This document shows, piece after piece, positions 16,052-16,346 of a stretch of DNA of 16,346 bases. This DNA is from Deltaproteobacteria bacterium (GTDB lineage: Bacteria > SAR324 > NAC60-12). The position numbers were made by a program, and so were the translations under genes. Every line of letters starts with the position of its first letter. Position 1 is the first letter of the stretch. Under the pieces are notes generated by a model, which had not been told where the DNA came from, made no database searches, and worked only from the letters and a program-made list of their open reading frames with translations. The stretch spans positions 1-16,346 of the forward strand of contig PAZT01000033.1 of NCBI GenBank assembly GCA_002716165.1, written 5' to 3'.

Positions 16052-16346
16052 ATGGCTGAAGAAAAAATTGAAGGTCTCGAAGGTCTGGATGATTTTGGTG
16101 ATGATTTCAGCGAGCAACTTGATGCATTTATGCAAAATGAAGGTGAGGATGAAGGTGACAGTGAGTTGGACTCATTTTTTGAAGATCTCTCAACTATTGA
16201 TGATCTTGAGGATGACCAAGAAGTCGAGATCGAGGATAATAAAAAAACTGCCGAAAACAAAGATGAATTAAAAGAAAGTTCAGAAATAGTTGAAGACGAA
16301 GAAACTACAGCAGAGCTTGAAGAAGAATCTGTAGAAAAGCAGGAAA
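16052..16346 (+). CDS. Start of a highly acidic protein of unknown function, 3'-partial
   Basis: ATG at 16052 opens a frame with no stop to the window edge, giving 98 visible residues that begin MAEEKIEGLEGLDDFGDDF. More than 40 of them are aspartate or glutamate. The first half has two related acidic-aromatic segments (LDDFGDDFSEQLDAFM and ELDSFFEDLSTIDDL), and the second half is Lys/Glu-rich and almost free of hydrophobic residues, so it is probably disordered. Codon use and the continuously open frame support real coding; the serine-rich frame on the opposite strand is its shadow. No family is recognised, and the visible part may be only an acidic N-terminal tail of a larger protein. No strong ribosome site is visible. 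Confidence 0.6.
   Translation, partial: MAEEKIEGLEGLDDFGDDFSEQLDAFMQNEGEDEGDSELDSFFEDLSTIDDLEDDQEVEIEDNKKTAENKDELKESSEIVEDEETTAELEEESVEKQE

Noticed and set aside
16015..16260. Serine-rich 81-codon frame on the minus strand
   Set aside because: It is the antisense shadow of the acidic gene at 16052-16346: GAA/GAT codons read backwards give Ser/Phe/Ile.

Overview
The window is a stretch of AT-rich chromosome (roughly two thirds A+T by eye) from a Gram-negative, flagellated bacterium. It carries a solute-binding protein with a Sec signal peptide, a type II secretion pseudopilin (GspK), a flagellin behind a sigma-28-like promoter, HemW, a long adenosylcobalamin-dependent ribonucleotide reductase, a stand-alone biotin ligase and type III pantothenate kinase. 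This combination fits a deltaproteobacterial or SAR324-like marine lineage. That placement is inferred from gene content alone and has not been tested. I see no insertion sequence, phage gene, CRISPR array, tRNA or rRNA.

Layout. Positions 3-596 hold the 3' end of a gene for a membrane-anchored protein with an HExxH metallopeptidase signature. Positions 597-915 are noncoding and end in a good promoter overlapped by a perfect 10-bp inverted repeat. Positions 916-5674 hold a complete branched-chain-amino-acid-type (HAAT family) ABC importer: binding protein, two permeases and two ATPases (livK-H-M-G-F order), with a possible second promoter after the binding-protein gene. Positions 5730-7337 (minus strand) encode a 535-residue flagellin that converges on the importer operon. 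Its upstream gap contains a sigma-28 (FliA) type promoter with a perfect -35 box. Positions 7484-8704 (minus strand) encode HemW, with an uninterrupted run of nine G in its coding strand. Positions 8705-9191 are a divergent, very AT-rich regulatory region with candidate promoters for hemW and nrdJ, a 17-bp palindrome and a possible structured leader. Positions 9192-12890 encode class II ribonucleotide reductase NrdJ. Positions 13043-15924 hold a tight gspK-birA-coaX run with 5-6 nt gaps. From 16052 to the right edge runs the start of an unidentified, extremely acidic protein.

How the genes relate. The importer genes form one transport machine: a periplasmic receptor, a two-subunit membrane channel and two cytoplasmic ATPases. 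The other genes are housekeeping or motility functions without a shared pathway. They are HemW (heme/radical-SAM chemistry), NrdJ (dNTP supply), BirA (biotinylation of carboxylases) and CoaX (first step of CoA synthesis). GspK belongs to a secretion machine whose other genes are not here.

Most of the window is ordinary. The items most worth a second look are the unidentified membrane HExxH protein, the operator over the livK -35 box, the sigma-28 promoter of the flagellin, the palindrome-promoter-long leader arrangement before nrdJ, the G9 tract in hemW and the acidic protein at the right edge.
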